Positions 18,257-26,435 of a DNA stretch of 39,462 bases are shown in pieces; the first letter of the stretch is position 1, and each line of letters opens with the position of its first letter. The translations under genes and the position numbers were made by a program. The DNA comes from a virus. The notes beneath the pieces were generated by a model. It worked only from the letters and a program-made list of their open reading frames with translations, did no database searches and was not told where the DNA came from. The stretch is from the IMG/VR virus record IMGVR_UViG_3300025418_000119, positions 1 through 39,462 of that record. One strand, given 5' to 3'.

Positions 18257-19490
18257 ATTTTACCAAAGTCTGTGAAATGGTCTTTGCGTATTGTGCAATT
18301 GAAGGGTCAAATGAAACGGATTTCTTTTCATCTTCAATCTCAACACCTTCGTTCAGAGTTGAATAGTCAGCAACTTTAACGTCTACTTGGAAATAAGATT
18401 CCTTTAGTAAGTCTAGTTTACCAACAAATTCTTCTTCAGTAGTAAATTCCACACCTTCTGCAAGTGCTTTTAATTTTTCTACTTGAGTCTGAGTTAGGCC
18501 TTCACACGCTGCGTAGATAGCCTCAATTTTTTGGTGTTCGTTTAATGCTTGTTTTAAAGCAACTGAATCATTGATAGATTCATTTAATTCGGATTCCAAA
18601 GATTCAACTTTAGACATCAATTCTTCCACAACGTTTACTTGTTCGTCAGGAATGTTGATATAGTGTTCTTTGAATAATTTGTGTAGGTCAGTCATAAAGT
18701 CTTCTACGATTTCAGACTTCAAACCGTTGTCTACTGCCAATTGGTTTTCTTCGATCCATTGTTCTACCATGTAGTTCAAGTATGCATCTACTTTTTCTGC
18801 CAATTCGTTCTTAACTTGTTCGATAGCTTCTTCGAATTGTTCTGTCAACTGGTCTTCAACTTGTTCTGCAATTGCTTCGATACGTGAAGAAACGGCAGCT
18901 TCAAAAATTGTAGTAGCTTTGATTTTGAATTCTTCTGATAGGTTTTCGCCTTCTAGTAAAGCGTTAACATCATCAGAGAAATCAAATGATTCGTTGTGGC
19001 CAATAGATTGTGAACCAGCAGTATGAGTACCATCATAGTGTTGGAATGTAGCGCCTTTGTTTGTACCAAATGTGTTCTTTGGTAAAGTTTCTGCTTGACG
19101 GTCACGAATCTTTTCGTATTGGTTACCGTTCAATTGTGTTGGGTGCATAACATCTTTACGACCCATTGTTTCTTGTGGTTGATTCTTTGGCTTAGAATAA
19201 CCAACACCGTCTTTCTCTGAACCAACTGGTGGTGTAGCACCTGGAGGATTTGCAGATGGAGTACCTTTTAAGTAATCTGGTAGTTCATCTGTTTCTTTTT
19301 CTACGCTGTGACCAATGATACCAGCATCATGTGAACCGTATGCTTTTGAAGCAGCCAATTTGTTCATGCCTACTTCGCCATCTGGATGCTTATCGCTACC
19401 ACGGCTACCACGCTTAGATGCAATGTTTGCATCGAAAGTTTCTTTTGAGCCTTCTAGTAATTGCTTAGCGGCGTCTGTTAATTTTCCCAT
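18255..19490 (-). CDS. 22: Prohead scaffold protein gp22
   Basis: The 411-aa product lies between protease gp21 and capsid gp23. It has a disordered Gly/Pro/Lys-rich first 150 residues, then a long acidic helical section rich in Glu and Gln (EAIAEQVEDQLTEQFEEAIEQVKNELAEKVDAYL) typical of gp22 cores. gp22 fills the prohead and is degraded by gp21. T4 gp22 is 269 aa; the N-terminal part is an addition. Several L-x-E sites suit cleavage. GGAG lies 8 nt before the ATG and a late box at 19521-19528 precedes it. Confidence 0.9.
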   Translation of the reverse strand: MGKLTDAAKQLLEGSKETFDANIASKRGSRGSDKHPDGEVGMNKLAASKAYGSHDAGIIGHSVEKETDELPDYLKGTPSANPPGATPPVGSEKDGVGYSKPKNQPQETMGRKDVMHPTQLNGNQYEKIRDRQAETLPKNTFGTNKGATFQHYDGTHTAGSQSIGHNESFDFSDDVNALLEGENLSEEFKIKATTIFEAAVSSRIEAIAEQVEDQLTEQFEEAIEQVKNELAEKVDAYLNYMVEQWIEENQLAVDNGLKSEIVEDFMTDLHKLFKEHYINIPDEQVNVVEELMSKVESLESELNESINDSVALKQALNEHQKIEAIYAACEGLTQTQVEKLKALAEGVEFTTEEEFVGKLDLLKESYFQVDVKVADYSTLNEGVEIEDEKKSVSFDPSIAQYAKTISQTLVK

Positions 19491-19520
19491 TTTGAAAATC
19501 TCCTTGATTCTATGTTTAGA

Positions 19521-19528
19521 TATTTATT
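19521..19528 (-). promoter_or_regulatory. Late promoter box before gp22
   Basis: AATAAATA on the minus strand, 3 nt after the gp21 stop codon and 31 nt before the gp22 ATG. Confidence 0.6.
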
Positions 19529-19531
19529 ATT

Positions 19532-20176
19532 TTAAAGTTTTCTGATGAAGTTTTCAAAGATACTTAGGCTAACTGCCTCAATTTCTTTAGATGAGGCACG
19601 GCGAATTTGACGTATAGATTTCTCTTGGTCTTCCTCGGTCCATACTCCATTAACTAACATCCACTCTTTGCCTTCCATAATACCTTGTACAAAAGCACCA
19701 GGTGCAGAAGGGTCTGCTACAATATCTGCCGCTGTGGCTAGATAAAAGTCGTCCTGAACAATGTTAACTCCATTAACATTCTTCAATGATCCCATACCTC
19801 TTGATGATACACCAAGTTGTCCACCGCCTTCAATTAGATTTCTAGCGATGTTACCCATAGGTGTTTCGAGAATTTTTGCTTTACCAACCCATTGATTACC
19901 GTCTTCTTTTAATCCTACAATCATGTGTGATACACGGTCTAGATTAATAGAAGGAGTATCTGGATGTCCCAATTCACCAAACGCACGGTTCTTGTTGATA
20001 TATTCTTCTGAATATCTTGCAACTTCTTTTTTCATGGTGTCGTATTCATACAAACGACCATTTTTATTTTTTCTTTCTGATACTAGAAACGGTCCTTCAA
20101 TGAATAAAGTCTTCTTACCGTCTTTTTCTTCGGTAAGATATTGAACTGTTTCTACTACTTCTTTAATTAGTTTCAT
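19532..20176 (-). CDS. 21: Prohead core protease gp21
   Basis: The 214-aa product matches T4 gp21 (212 aa). It has the NRAFGELGHPDTPSINLDRVSHMI block with the catalytic His (GHP), LGVSSRGMGSL with the catalytic Ser, and the DFYLATAADIVADPSAPGAF motif. It is a serine protease of the herpesvirus-assemblin-like type that matures gp23 and degrades the scaffold after cutting at (L/I)-x-E. It overlaps the upstream gene by 4 nt. Confidence 0.96.
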   Translation of the reverse strand: MKLIKEVVETVQYLTEEKDGKKTLFIEGPFLVSERKNKNGRLYEYDTMKKEVARYSEEYINKNRAFGELGHPDTPSINLDRVSHMIVGLKEDGNQWVGKAKILETPMGNIARNLIEGGGQLGVSSRGMGSLKNVNGVNIVQDDFYLATAADIVADPSAPGAFVQGIMEGKEWMLVNGVWTEEDQEKSIRQIRRASSKEIEAVSLSIFENFIRKL

Positions 20177-20700
20177 GGAGTTACCCCATATGGTTTATAG
20201 TTAAATGCGGCTGGGTCATTGAATTGACCACGTTGATAGTATTGGTTGTCTTTGCGTAATTCTACAAATAATGTATATGCACAGTTGGCTGTAAGACCAA
20301 AAGTTTGAACTCCAATATCACCTGTTGGATTTACTGCATTGTTTCTAATTGATACCATACCTTGGTCTTCTGAATATTGACCACATAGATCCATATTCAT
20401 AATTGGTGTACCGCCTGCTGTGTTGGCTGTTGTCCAATATAACTCTACATAACCTTTTTGCTGTGAAGCAATGTTATAACCGACTCTAGATACGGTTAAA
20501 CCGTAGAAAGGTAATGCAACATTACTTGCACCAGGATAACCTAAAGGTAATCCATCTGTACCTAATGCACCATACAATGTGTTAGCTTGAATACGTGCCA
20601 CATTGTTTTCTTGTCCTGTACCATCGAAGTTGGCGGTTAGTTTGATAACCGTCTTTTGTGTGGTATCTTTTAAGATTTCGTATGTATAATTGTTTGCCAT
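20173..20700 (-). CDS. Head-module paralogue 2, unknown structural protein
   Basis: The 175-aa product shares start (MANNYTYEILKDTT), middle (NVARIQANTLYGAL) and end (YYQRGQFNDPAAFNYKP.GVTP) with the next gene upstream, so the two are tandem duplicates. They sit between the prohead-core genes and gp21. The beta-rich composition and place suggest a capsid-surface or head-associated protein, but no family is recognised. It overlaps gp21 by 4 nt and touches its paralogue at a TAATG. It has no gp21-type N-terminal cleavage site. Confidence 0.8.
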   Translation of the reverse strand: MANNYTYEILKDTTQKTVIKLTANFDGTGQENNVARIQANTLYGALGTDGLPLGYPGASNVALPFYGLTVSRVGYNIASQQKGYVELYWTTANTAGGTPIMNMDLCGQYSEDQGMVSIRNNAVNPTGDIGVQTFGLTANCAYTLFVELRKDNQYYQRGQFNDPAAFNYKPYGVTP

Positions 20701-21287
20701 TATGGTGTAACTCCATAACCTGATGGTCTGTAGTTGAACGCTGCTGGATCGTTGAACTGACCACGTTGGTACATTGCATTGTTCTTACGTAGCGATATGA
20801 TAATTGTATAAGAAGCATTTGCAACAACACCAGCCGTTGTGATACCAATGTCTCCGTTACCAATCGTATTGGCACGTACACCGTCACCAGAATTATTAGT
20901 AATAGATGGTAGTTGTTCACCTAATCCAAACTCACCATCACCGTTTAGGTGGAAAATAGTTGCTGAGTTGGCGTATGATGATGCGCTTGTGCCTGTATTG
21001 TTACCTGACCAGAAAATTTCTACGCCACCAACTGTGTTTGTTGGAAAGTTGACATAGTATTTTACACCAGTAATTTGTAAGTCGTAGTATGATAGTGGTG
21101 TATTAGCGAATTGACTTGTTGTATTTGCCAACAGATAGGTATTGGTCGCCAAAGCATTGTTCAATGTATTAGCTTGTATACGAGCCACATTGAGTTCATT
21201 TGAAGTACCATCAAACACACCGGTTAATTTTATAACCGAATCTGTTTGGGTATCTCTCAATATTTGAGTTGTATATTTATTTGCCAT
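20700..21287 (-). CDS. Head-module paralogue 1, unknown structural protein
   Basis: The 195-aa product pairs with the following gene: MANKYTTQILRDTQTDSVIKLTGVFDGTS.E.NVARIQANTL at the start and YQRGQFNDPAAFNYRPSGYGVTP at the end are nearly shared, while the middle is divergent and rich in Asn, Thr and Gly. The conserved ends and variable centre suggest a fixed attachment or fold frame with a variable exposed part. Function unknown; capsid decoration is a reasonable guess from position only. Confidence 0.8.
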   Translation of the reverse strand: MANKYTTQILRDTQTDSVIKLTGVFDGTSNELNVARIQANTLNNALATNTYLLANTTSQFANTPLSYYDLQITGVKYYVNFPTNTVGGVEIFWSGNNTGTSASSYANSATIFHLNGDGEFGLGEQLPSITNNSGDGVRANTIGNGDIGITTAGVVANASYTIIISLRKNNAMYQRGQFNDPAAFNYRPSGYGVTP

Positions 21288-21291
21288 TTTC

Positions 21292-21816
21292 TTACTTTAT
21301 GTTTTTAATTACAAAATCGACCACTCTGTTGAAATCAGCAACACTCTTGATGGCCATTTCAGCAAAAAGCTTTTTGTTTTCTTTGGTCAAATGGTTATCG
21401 TAAACTTCTAATATAGACATTGCCGTATGTACACTCACGTTCTTCCAGTTACCATCTTCTAACATTATTGATTTCTTACAATTATTTTCAACAATGTCTT
21501 TTAGTTCTGAAATAATATCATAACTGTTTAATTCTTCAAAATCTTCATTAATAGAAGCGGATAATATGTTACCTTCATATGGTATTGTTACATATTTATT
21601 AATCTTATCCACATAGTATAATGCCACTTTTTGTTTATTTGATAATCTTCTGATAGATTTTCTGCGTAACACTAATACTGCTGGCGGATCCGATTCAGAT
21701 GCCTCAACTAGGACACCTCTTGTATCTTCATAATCTACGGCTTCCAATAGAGATTCCTCCTGTACTTCTACAGGAGGTTCTGTTCTTTTGACCTTAAAAT
21801 CACCGAATGATTTCAT
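21292..21816 (-). CDS. Prohead-core-region protein, gp68-like by position
   Basis: The 174-aa product (MKSFGDFKVKRTEPPVEVQEESLLEAVDYED...) lies between gp20 and gp21, where T4 has genes 67 and 68. It has an acidic N-terminus with L-x-E-type sites, a basic stretch (VLRRKSIRRLSNKQK) and a helical C-terminus. I do not recognise it by sequence; the assignment is by synteny. It ends 4 nt before paralogue 1 and starts 1 nt after the His-rich gene. Confidence 0.75.
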   Translation of the reverse strand: MKSFGDFKVKRTEPPVEVQEESLLEAVDYEDTRGVLVEASESDPPAVLVLRRKSIRRLSNKQKVALYYVDKINKYVTIPYEGNILSASINEDFEELNSYDIISELKDIVENNCKKSIMLEDGNWKNVSVHTAMSILEVYDNHLTKENKKLFAEMAIKSVADFNRVVDFVIKNIK

Positions 21817-22314
21817 TTATTTCTTAAGAGCTTTTAACTTTCTCATTGCCATTTCATGGCGGTGCTTGGCGTTTTCAGCATCAGCTTCAATATTTCCAAC
21901 ATGATAGTGGTGCATACGGTGAATACAACCAATAGCTTCTTCTTTAGTACTGCAATGTTGCATATCATTAATGCCATGTTCTGGTCCCATTGGGTGATGA
22001 ACTGCTTGGTAACCTTCTCCGTAATCGTGCATTATATGGTGAACTGTACCAATGTGATGACCACCTTCTGTATGAACGTGGTGTGATTCACCAACTTTTT
22101 CATGGATTTGAACTGATTCTTCTTGAACTGCTGGTTCTTTTTGTAAACCAAAAGAATGTTCTGGTGCCAAGAAAGATTGTGCTAGTTCTTGTTTTCTTGA
22201 TTGAAACTGGTCTGCAACACGGTCATGGATTTCGGCATATAGAGCATCACGAAATGCTTTACCATCATCATCGTATGCGTAATCAATTATATTTCTTGTT
22301 GAGTAATCTGACAT
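21817..22314 (-). CDS. His-rich prohead-core-like protein, gp67-like by position
   Basis: The 165-aa product begins with RNIIDYAYDDDGKAFRDALYAEIHDRVADQFQSRKQELAQ, an N-terminus seen in small head-core proteins of related phages directly after the portal gene. Residues 70-155 hold some 20 His (HHVHTEGGHH, HHIMHD, HHPMGPEHG, HRMHHYHVG) with two Cys, an unusual composition that suggests metal binding. It ends with a basic Lys-rich helix. Role inferred: prohead core or assembly. Confidence 0.75.
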   Translation of the reverse strand: MSDYSTRNIIDYAYDDDGKAFRDALYAEIHDRVADQFQSRKQELAQSFLAPEHSFGLQKEPAVQEESVQIHEKVGESHHVHTEGGHHIGTVHHIMHDYGEGYQAVHHPMGPEHGINDMQHCSTKEEAIGCIHRMHHYHVGNIEADAENAKHRHEMAMRKLKALKK

Positions 22315-22323
22315 TTCGGTCTC

Positions 22324-23991
22324 CTATAATATTCGTTTAAGTCTATCAAATGATTTTTCTTCATTCTTTGTTTTGGCTTTTGTTTCTGTTTCAGATTCTT
22401 GTGCTGCCAAATCTTCAGGATGAGTTTGTTGTTGAGGAATATCACTCATCATTTGTTGTTGAGTAATCTGATTTGTAACTGCAACCGGTAAACCTAGACC
22501 TGCTGCCTTTTCTTCTTCAATTTCTTCCTGCATCAACTTGATTTCATCATCGTCCATATGTAGGACGTTTCTCTGTACCCATGCTTGTGAGAAGTACGTA
22601 CCAACATAAGCATCCAATTCTGACAATAATGAAACTCTTTCTCTAACCAACTCAGCATCTTTTAATTCGGCAAAGTTATTGTCTTTGACAAAGTTATACT
22701 GAATGTTTTCTTTGAATAGTTTCCATTCATCGTCTGTACAGATACCTTTCATTACGCATTGTACACGTAATGCTTGGTCAAATATCTCAGCAAACTTGTT
22801 ACGTAATCTATCTACAAACTTGGCAAATTTTAATTCATCTCTAGTAATCTCATTGACTTTACCTAGAGAGAAACCTTGTTGTTCTGGATTCAAACGAGAA
22901 ACTGGTACACACAAGGACTTATATAGTTTCTTTTCAAAGTACTTAACGTCTTCGAGTTCACCTAAATTTTGGCCACCAGGTAATGTAGTAATCTCTGTAC
23001 CTTTACCACCTTCTCTACGTGGTAACCAGAAGTCTTCCATCATTGATAAGAACTTACGGTCATCTCTGACTTCACCTGTGTTGGCGTCATAAACCAACTT
23101 GTTCTTATACTTAACCATGATATCACGTAGGTACTGTTCAGCCTTTAGTTTAGGCAAGTTACCAACGTCAATGTAAAAGATTCTACGTTCTGGTGCTCTT
23201 GAGATACGATAGATAACTGTCGCATCTTCAATCATACGTAACTGGTTGAGAGGTTTAATTGCTTTGTGTAAGTAAGATAACACAACAGCACGGCGTGAAT
23301 CCATGAGTCCTGAGACAACGGATAGAATAGAGTCTACCGTGATACGAATACCAACAGGACCAAAACTGGAAGACGATCCAGTAGTTACCTTGTCGTTAAA
23401 GATGTAGTACTCATTGACCACATCCATAATCTCTACACCGGTACGTTCGTCTTTACGTTTCTTAATCTCACGGATTTTACGTAGCTTACGTGGGTCAACG
23501 TATCTTAATTCTTTGATACCTTCGGTTGGTTTTTCTTTGTCGATAATTACGTGGTAGAATAAACGACCATCAACATAGTATCTACGGAAGATATCATGTG
23601 CCATGTTCTTGTAGTTTAACAAGCGTAAGACTGTATTGAATTCTTCTTTGATTGCGTCTTTGATTTTCTTTGGCTGATCCAAGTCATCCAAAATAATTTG
23701 TGTAATGTTGCCATCTTTGTCTTCACAGATGGCTTCATTAACGATATCGTCAATTGCACCTTCAATCTCAGGTTGCATTGACATTTCACGATATCTAGAT
23801 ATAAGTTCTACTTCATTTTTAGCAGTACCGTCTAGGTCAACATATGTACCATAGTAGGCTGCCGAAGTAATCGTGAGTGCACCATCGTCATTCGCCGGAG
23901 GGGAAAACGATTGTTCGACTTTTTTATCTTGCTCCAGTTTATCACGGGAGATAGTAAAGCCAAAAAGAGAGAATTTATTGTTAGGCGTCAT
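22324..23991 (-). CDS. 20: Portal vertex protein gp20
   Basis: The 555-aa product shows portal features: the NEVELISRYREMSMQPEIEGAIDDIVNEAI segment, LNYKNMAHDIFRRYYVDGRLFYHVIID, ELRYVDPRKLRKIREIKK, LSYLHKAIKPLNQLRMIEDATVIYRISRAPERRIFYIDVGNLPK and the acidic C-terminal tail. It forms the dodecameric ring at one head vertex through which gp17 pumps DNA. T4 gp20 is 524 aa. It lies downstream of a terminator that closes gp19; a weak TTTAAATAAT late-like box is nearby. Confidence 0.96.
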   Translation of the reverse strand: MTPNNKFSLFGFTISRDKLEQDKKVEQSFSPPANDDGALTITSAAYYGTYVDLDGTAKNEVELISRYREMSMQPEIEGAIDDIVNEAICEDKDGNITQIILDDLDQPKKIKDAIKEEFNTVLRLLNYKNMAHDIFRRYYVDGRLFYHVIIDKEKPTEGIKELRYVDPRKLRKIREIKKRKDERTGVEIMDVVNEYYIFNDKVTTGSSSSFGPVGIRITVDSILSVVSGLMDSRRAVVLSYLHKAIKPLNQLRMIEDATVIYRISRAPERRIFYIDVGNLPKLKAEQYLRDIMVKYKNKLVYDANTGEVRDDRKFLSMMEDFWLPRREGGKGTEITTLPGGQNLGELEDVKYFEKKLYKSLCVPVSRLNPEQQGFSLGKVNEITRDELKFAKFVDRLRNKFAEIFDQALRVQCVMKGICTDDEWKLFKENIQYNFVKDNNFAELKDAELVRERVSLLSELDAYVGTYFSQAWVQRNVLHMDDDEIKLMQEEIEEEKAAGLGLPVAVTNQITQQQMMSDIPQQQTHPEDLAAQESETETKAKTKNEEKSFDRLKRIL

Positions 23992-24011
23992 ATTATTTAA
24001 ATTTCAAGTTC

Positions 24012-24045
24012 ACAAAAAACATAAAGGAGAACCCGAAGGTTCTCC
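24012..24045 (-). terminator. Terminator after gp19 with UUCG loop
   Basis: GGAGAACC-TTCG-GGTTCTCC on the minus strand (24026-24045), followed by TTTATGTTTTTTG. It separates the tail genes from the head module starting with gp20. Confidence 0.88.
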
Positions 24046-24054
24046 AGTATAACA

Positions 24055-24597
24055 TTAAGAAGTAGTATTTGATTCCCAGTATTGATAAGCAAATGTTACG
24101 GAATATTCTTCAATCGTATCATTTGAGCCCCAATCCAAATCAATAGGTGCCAAATCAGTAGGGAACATACCAACAAATGTGTAATCTTTAATATCATTTC
24201 CTGCTTTGCCGTATTGTGTTACCTTGGCATCAGTAGAATAATTTGTAGCATTAACAGCGTTTGTAGCTCTTACGTTACCTGCATTACTATTCAATGAATT
24301 CATCCAACTTTCGATAGCGTTTCGAACCAGGAAGTCTTCATCGTTAATAATTGTCAATGTCCAGTCAGCAAACGTTCTGTTACCAACAAACTTAACCTCA
24401 CGGCCAAAGTATGTTAGTGGTACAGTACCGATTGTAGAACCTGGTAATTGTGCTGTCTTTGCCATAAAAGTAATCTTCTGGCCCGCTGCGGAGCCATTTG
24501 CTACGATTGTAGGCAAAGCCATTGTTACAGCAAACAGGTTCGGTCTAGCACCGTCACCTGTTAGATTTGCTTTAAATTCTGCTATATTAAAAGCCAT
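24055..24597 (-). CDS. 19: Tail tube protein gp19
   Basis: The 180-aa product follows the sheath gene and has the tube fold: MAFNIAEFKANLTGDGARPNLFAVTM, the ITFMAKTAQLPGSTIGTVPLTYFGREVKFVGNRTFADWTLTIINDEDFLVRNAIESWMN core and the C-terminal EEYSVTFAYQYW. Hexameric rings stack to form the inner tube of the contractile tail. T4 gp19 is 163 aa. AAGGAG precedes the ATG and a late box (24617-24624) precedes that. Confidence 0.95.
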   Translation of the reverse strand: MAFNIAEFKANLTGDGARPNLFAVTMALPTIVANGSAAGQKITFMAKTAQLPGSTIGTVPLTYFGREVKFVGNRTFADWTLTIINDEDFLVRNAIESWMNSLNSNAGNVRATNAVNATNYSTDAKVTQYGKAGNDIKDYTFVGMFPTDLAPIDLDWGSNDTIEEYSVTFAYQYWESNTTS

Positions 24598-24616
24598 TGT
24601 TTTCTCCTTATTGGTT

Positions 24617-24624
24617 TATTTATT
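24617..24624 (-). promoter_or_regulatory. Late promoter box before gp19
   Basis: AATAAATA on the minus strand, overlapping the gp18 stop (TAATAAATA), the same arrangement as between gp22 and gp23. Confidence 0.6.
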
Positions 24625-26365
24625 ACGCTGCACCAACAACTGTTGAGAAGTCAACACCAGTACCAACGGCAACAAAGTTCAATTGAATGAAGTTAATTGA
24701 ACGAGCAGGCTTGATATAGATATCACCAACGAATTGGTTAGAATCAATAATGTATGGTGTGTTGTTGGTAGTATCGCAAACCACTTTGAAGTCTGTAATA
24801 CCACGGCGACCTTGAACCTCACGTAAGAATGGAGTTACTAGAGCAACAAACTGAGCACGAGTAAAGTCATCGTTAAATTCAAACAATGAATACTGAGCAG
24901 CTTTAGAGATTGCTTTTTCTAGTACAAGGAACAATCTACGAACATTGATACGGTCAAATGCCGATGGTTTTGCTTGTAGAGTCTTGTCACCAAATAGAAC
25001 AATACCATTACCTGGTAATGAAATAACTGGATTTACACCTGCTGCATATAGAGTATCTCTGTATGACTTAGCTGGGTTCCATGCCAACTTGATAGCGTTC
25101 TTGATGTTACCACGGTTTAGACCAGCTGGTGACCACCATGGATCTCTGATTTCGTCAGTATAAGCACATAGACCGGCAATGTCACCGTTCAATGGAATCC
25201 AACGATATACGTTGTTGTACTTGTCGTACATATACTTCCAACCAGAATCAACTACAACATAAGAAGAACTTCTTGCCAATGTACCTAACCAGGTAGTAAT
25301 GTTAGAAGCTTCAGAGCCTGCTTGGTTAACAACCGATGTTTGTGGTGGAGAAATAAATGCTACACAGTCAGCACGGTAGTTAGCAATGTTGTCGATAACA
25401 TATTGTTGAACAGTAGTATCGTAACCACCAGTCAATACCAATGAAATGTCAACATATTCTTTATTGGCGAATAGAGAATAACCGTTTTGTATTGTAGCGT
25501 CTGTACCAACATCGTCTGTACCAAGTGTCAAAGCGATTGTTGTATTTGCCACAGATGTTCTAGTATATGTTGTGCCTGCTGCGGTTAAACCCCATGTTGT
25601 ACGTGTATTAGCGTAGTCAACAGGATCCATAGCAAGAATATACTTGGAATTGTCAAAAATGAACTGCTTGTAGTATGTTGAAGCACCGTTTTGTACAGCA
25701 TCATATGCCTTAGAAACGAATGGCCATACTTCTAAAATAGTACCTTTAACGCCTGTGAACAAACCACCAGCGTCAGTAACAACAATGTGGAATTCATCGT
25801 TTGAACCACCTAGTGTGGAAACATATGATGAAGTACCTGGTGCTGATGTTACAACAGTATTCCAGTTTCTTGTTACGCCACCGGAAGTGAATGTAGCACT
25901 TGCAAATGTTGCTGATACACTTGAGTCAAATGTGTCAACTTGAATTGAGTTACCAAAGACACCAGCATACTTAGATATGAAAGCACCATTCAAATTACCA
26001 TGTCCAGACTGTAAATATCCGTTAGCGAAATATATGTCTTTATTAGCAACTTGAATTCCTACGCCGTTTGTATTAGCTTGAGCGTTGAAAGAGTTAGCAC
26101 CAATTGTACGAACCAAATTCAGATTATTACCATATGCTAAGAAGCTAGCAGTAGTAAAGAATTGGATGTAGGAATTGGAATCTGGACCTAAACCACCAGT
26201 AAATGTGTTAACTAATGTGATTTCGTCTGGAACTTGTGTTATTTTTTGTGCTGGACCCCATGGGAAATATCCAGCAAATGCACCAGCAGTAGATAGGACC
26301 GAAGGAATAATAGTGGTTAAGTCTACTTCGGATACATTTACGCCTGGAGAGATTTGAAAAGCCAT
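24623..26365 (-). CDS. 18: Tail sheath protein gp18
   Basis: The 580-aa product begins MAFQISPGVNVSEVDLTTIIPSVLSTAGAFAGYFPWGP, the standard sheath N-terminus, and ends with the conserved core GNGIVLFGDKTLQAKPSAFDRINVRRLFLVLEKAISKAAQYSLFEFNDDFTRAQFVALVTPFLREVQGRRGI. The sheath contracts to drive the tube into the host. T4 gp18 is 659 aa, so the variable outer domains are shorter. AAGGAG precedes the ATG. Confidence 0.97.
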   Translation of the reverse strand: MAFQISPGVNVSEVDLTTIIPSVLSTAGAFAGYFPWGPAQKITQVPDEITLVNTFTGGLGPDSNSYIQFFTTASFLAYGNNLNLVRTIGANSFNAQANTNGVGIQVANKDIYFANGYLQSGHGNLNGAFISKYAGVFGNSIQVDTFDSSVSATFASATFTSGGVTRNWNTVVTSAPGTSSYVSTLGGSNDEFHIVVTDAGGLFTGVKGTILEVWPFVSKAYDAVQNGASTYYKQFIFDNSKYILAMDPVDYANTRTTWGLTAAGTTYTRTSVANTTIALTLGTDDVGTDATIQNGYSLFANKEYVDISLVLTGGYDTTVQQYVIDNIANYRADCVAFISPPQTSVVNQAGSEASNITTWLGTLARSSSYVVVDSGWKYMYDKYNNVYRWIPLNGDIAGLCAYTDEIRDPWWSPAGLNRGNIKNAIKLAWNPAKSYRDTLYAAGVNPVISLPGNGIVLFGDKTLQAKPSAFDRINVRRLFLVLEKAISKAAQYSLFEFNDDFTRAQFVALVTPFLREVQGRRGITDFKVVCDTTNNTPYIIDSNQFVGDIYIKPARSINFIQLNFVAVGTGVDFSTVVGAA

Positions 26366-26416
26366 TGTTTTCTCCTTGATTATTATGTGTTCTGTGGCAT
26401 TAGAATACCATAGAGA

Positions 26417-26424
26417 TATTTATG
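26417..26424 (-). promoter_or_regulatory. Late promoter box before gp18
   Basis: CATAAATA on the minus strand in the short gap after gp17, about 50 nt before the gp18 ATG. Confidence 0.55.
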
Positions 26425-26435
26425 AATTGTTGTTT

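Noticed and set aside
22703-23092. Plus-strand ORF of 129 codons
   Set aside because: It is antisense to the conserved gp20 coding region and has no signals of its own. Other plus-strand frames inside gp46, gp47, gp17, gp18 and fibre genes were left out for the same reason.
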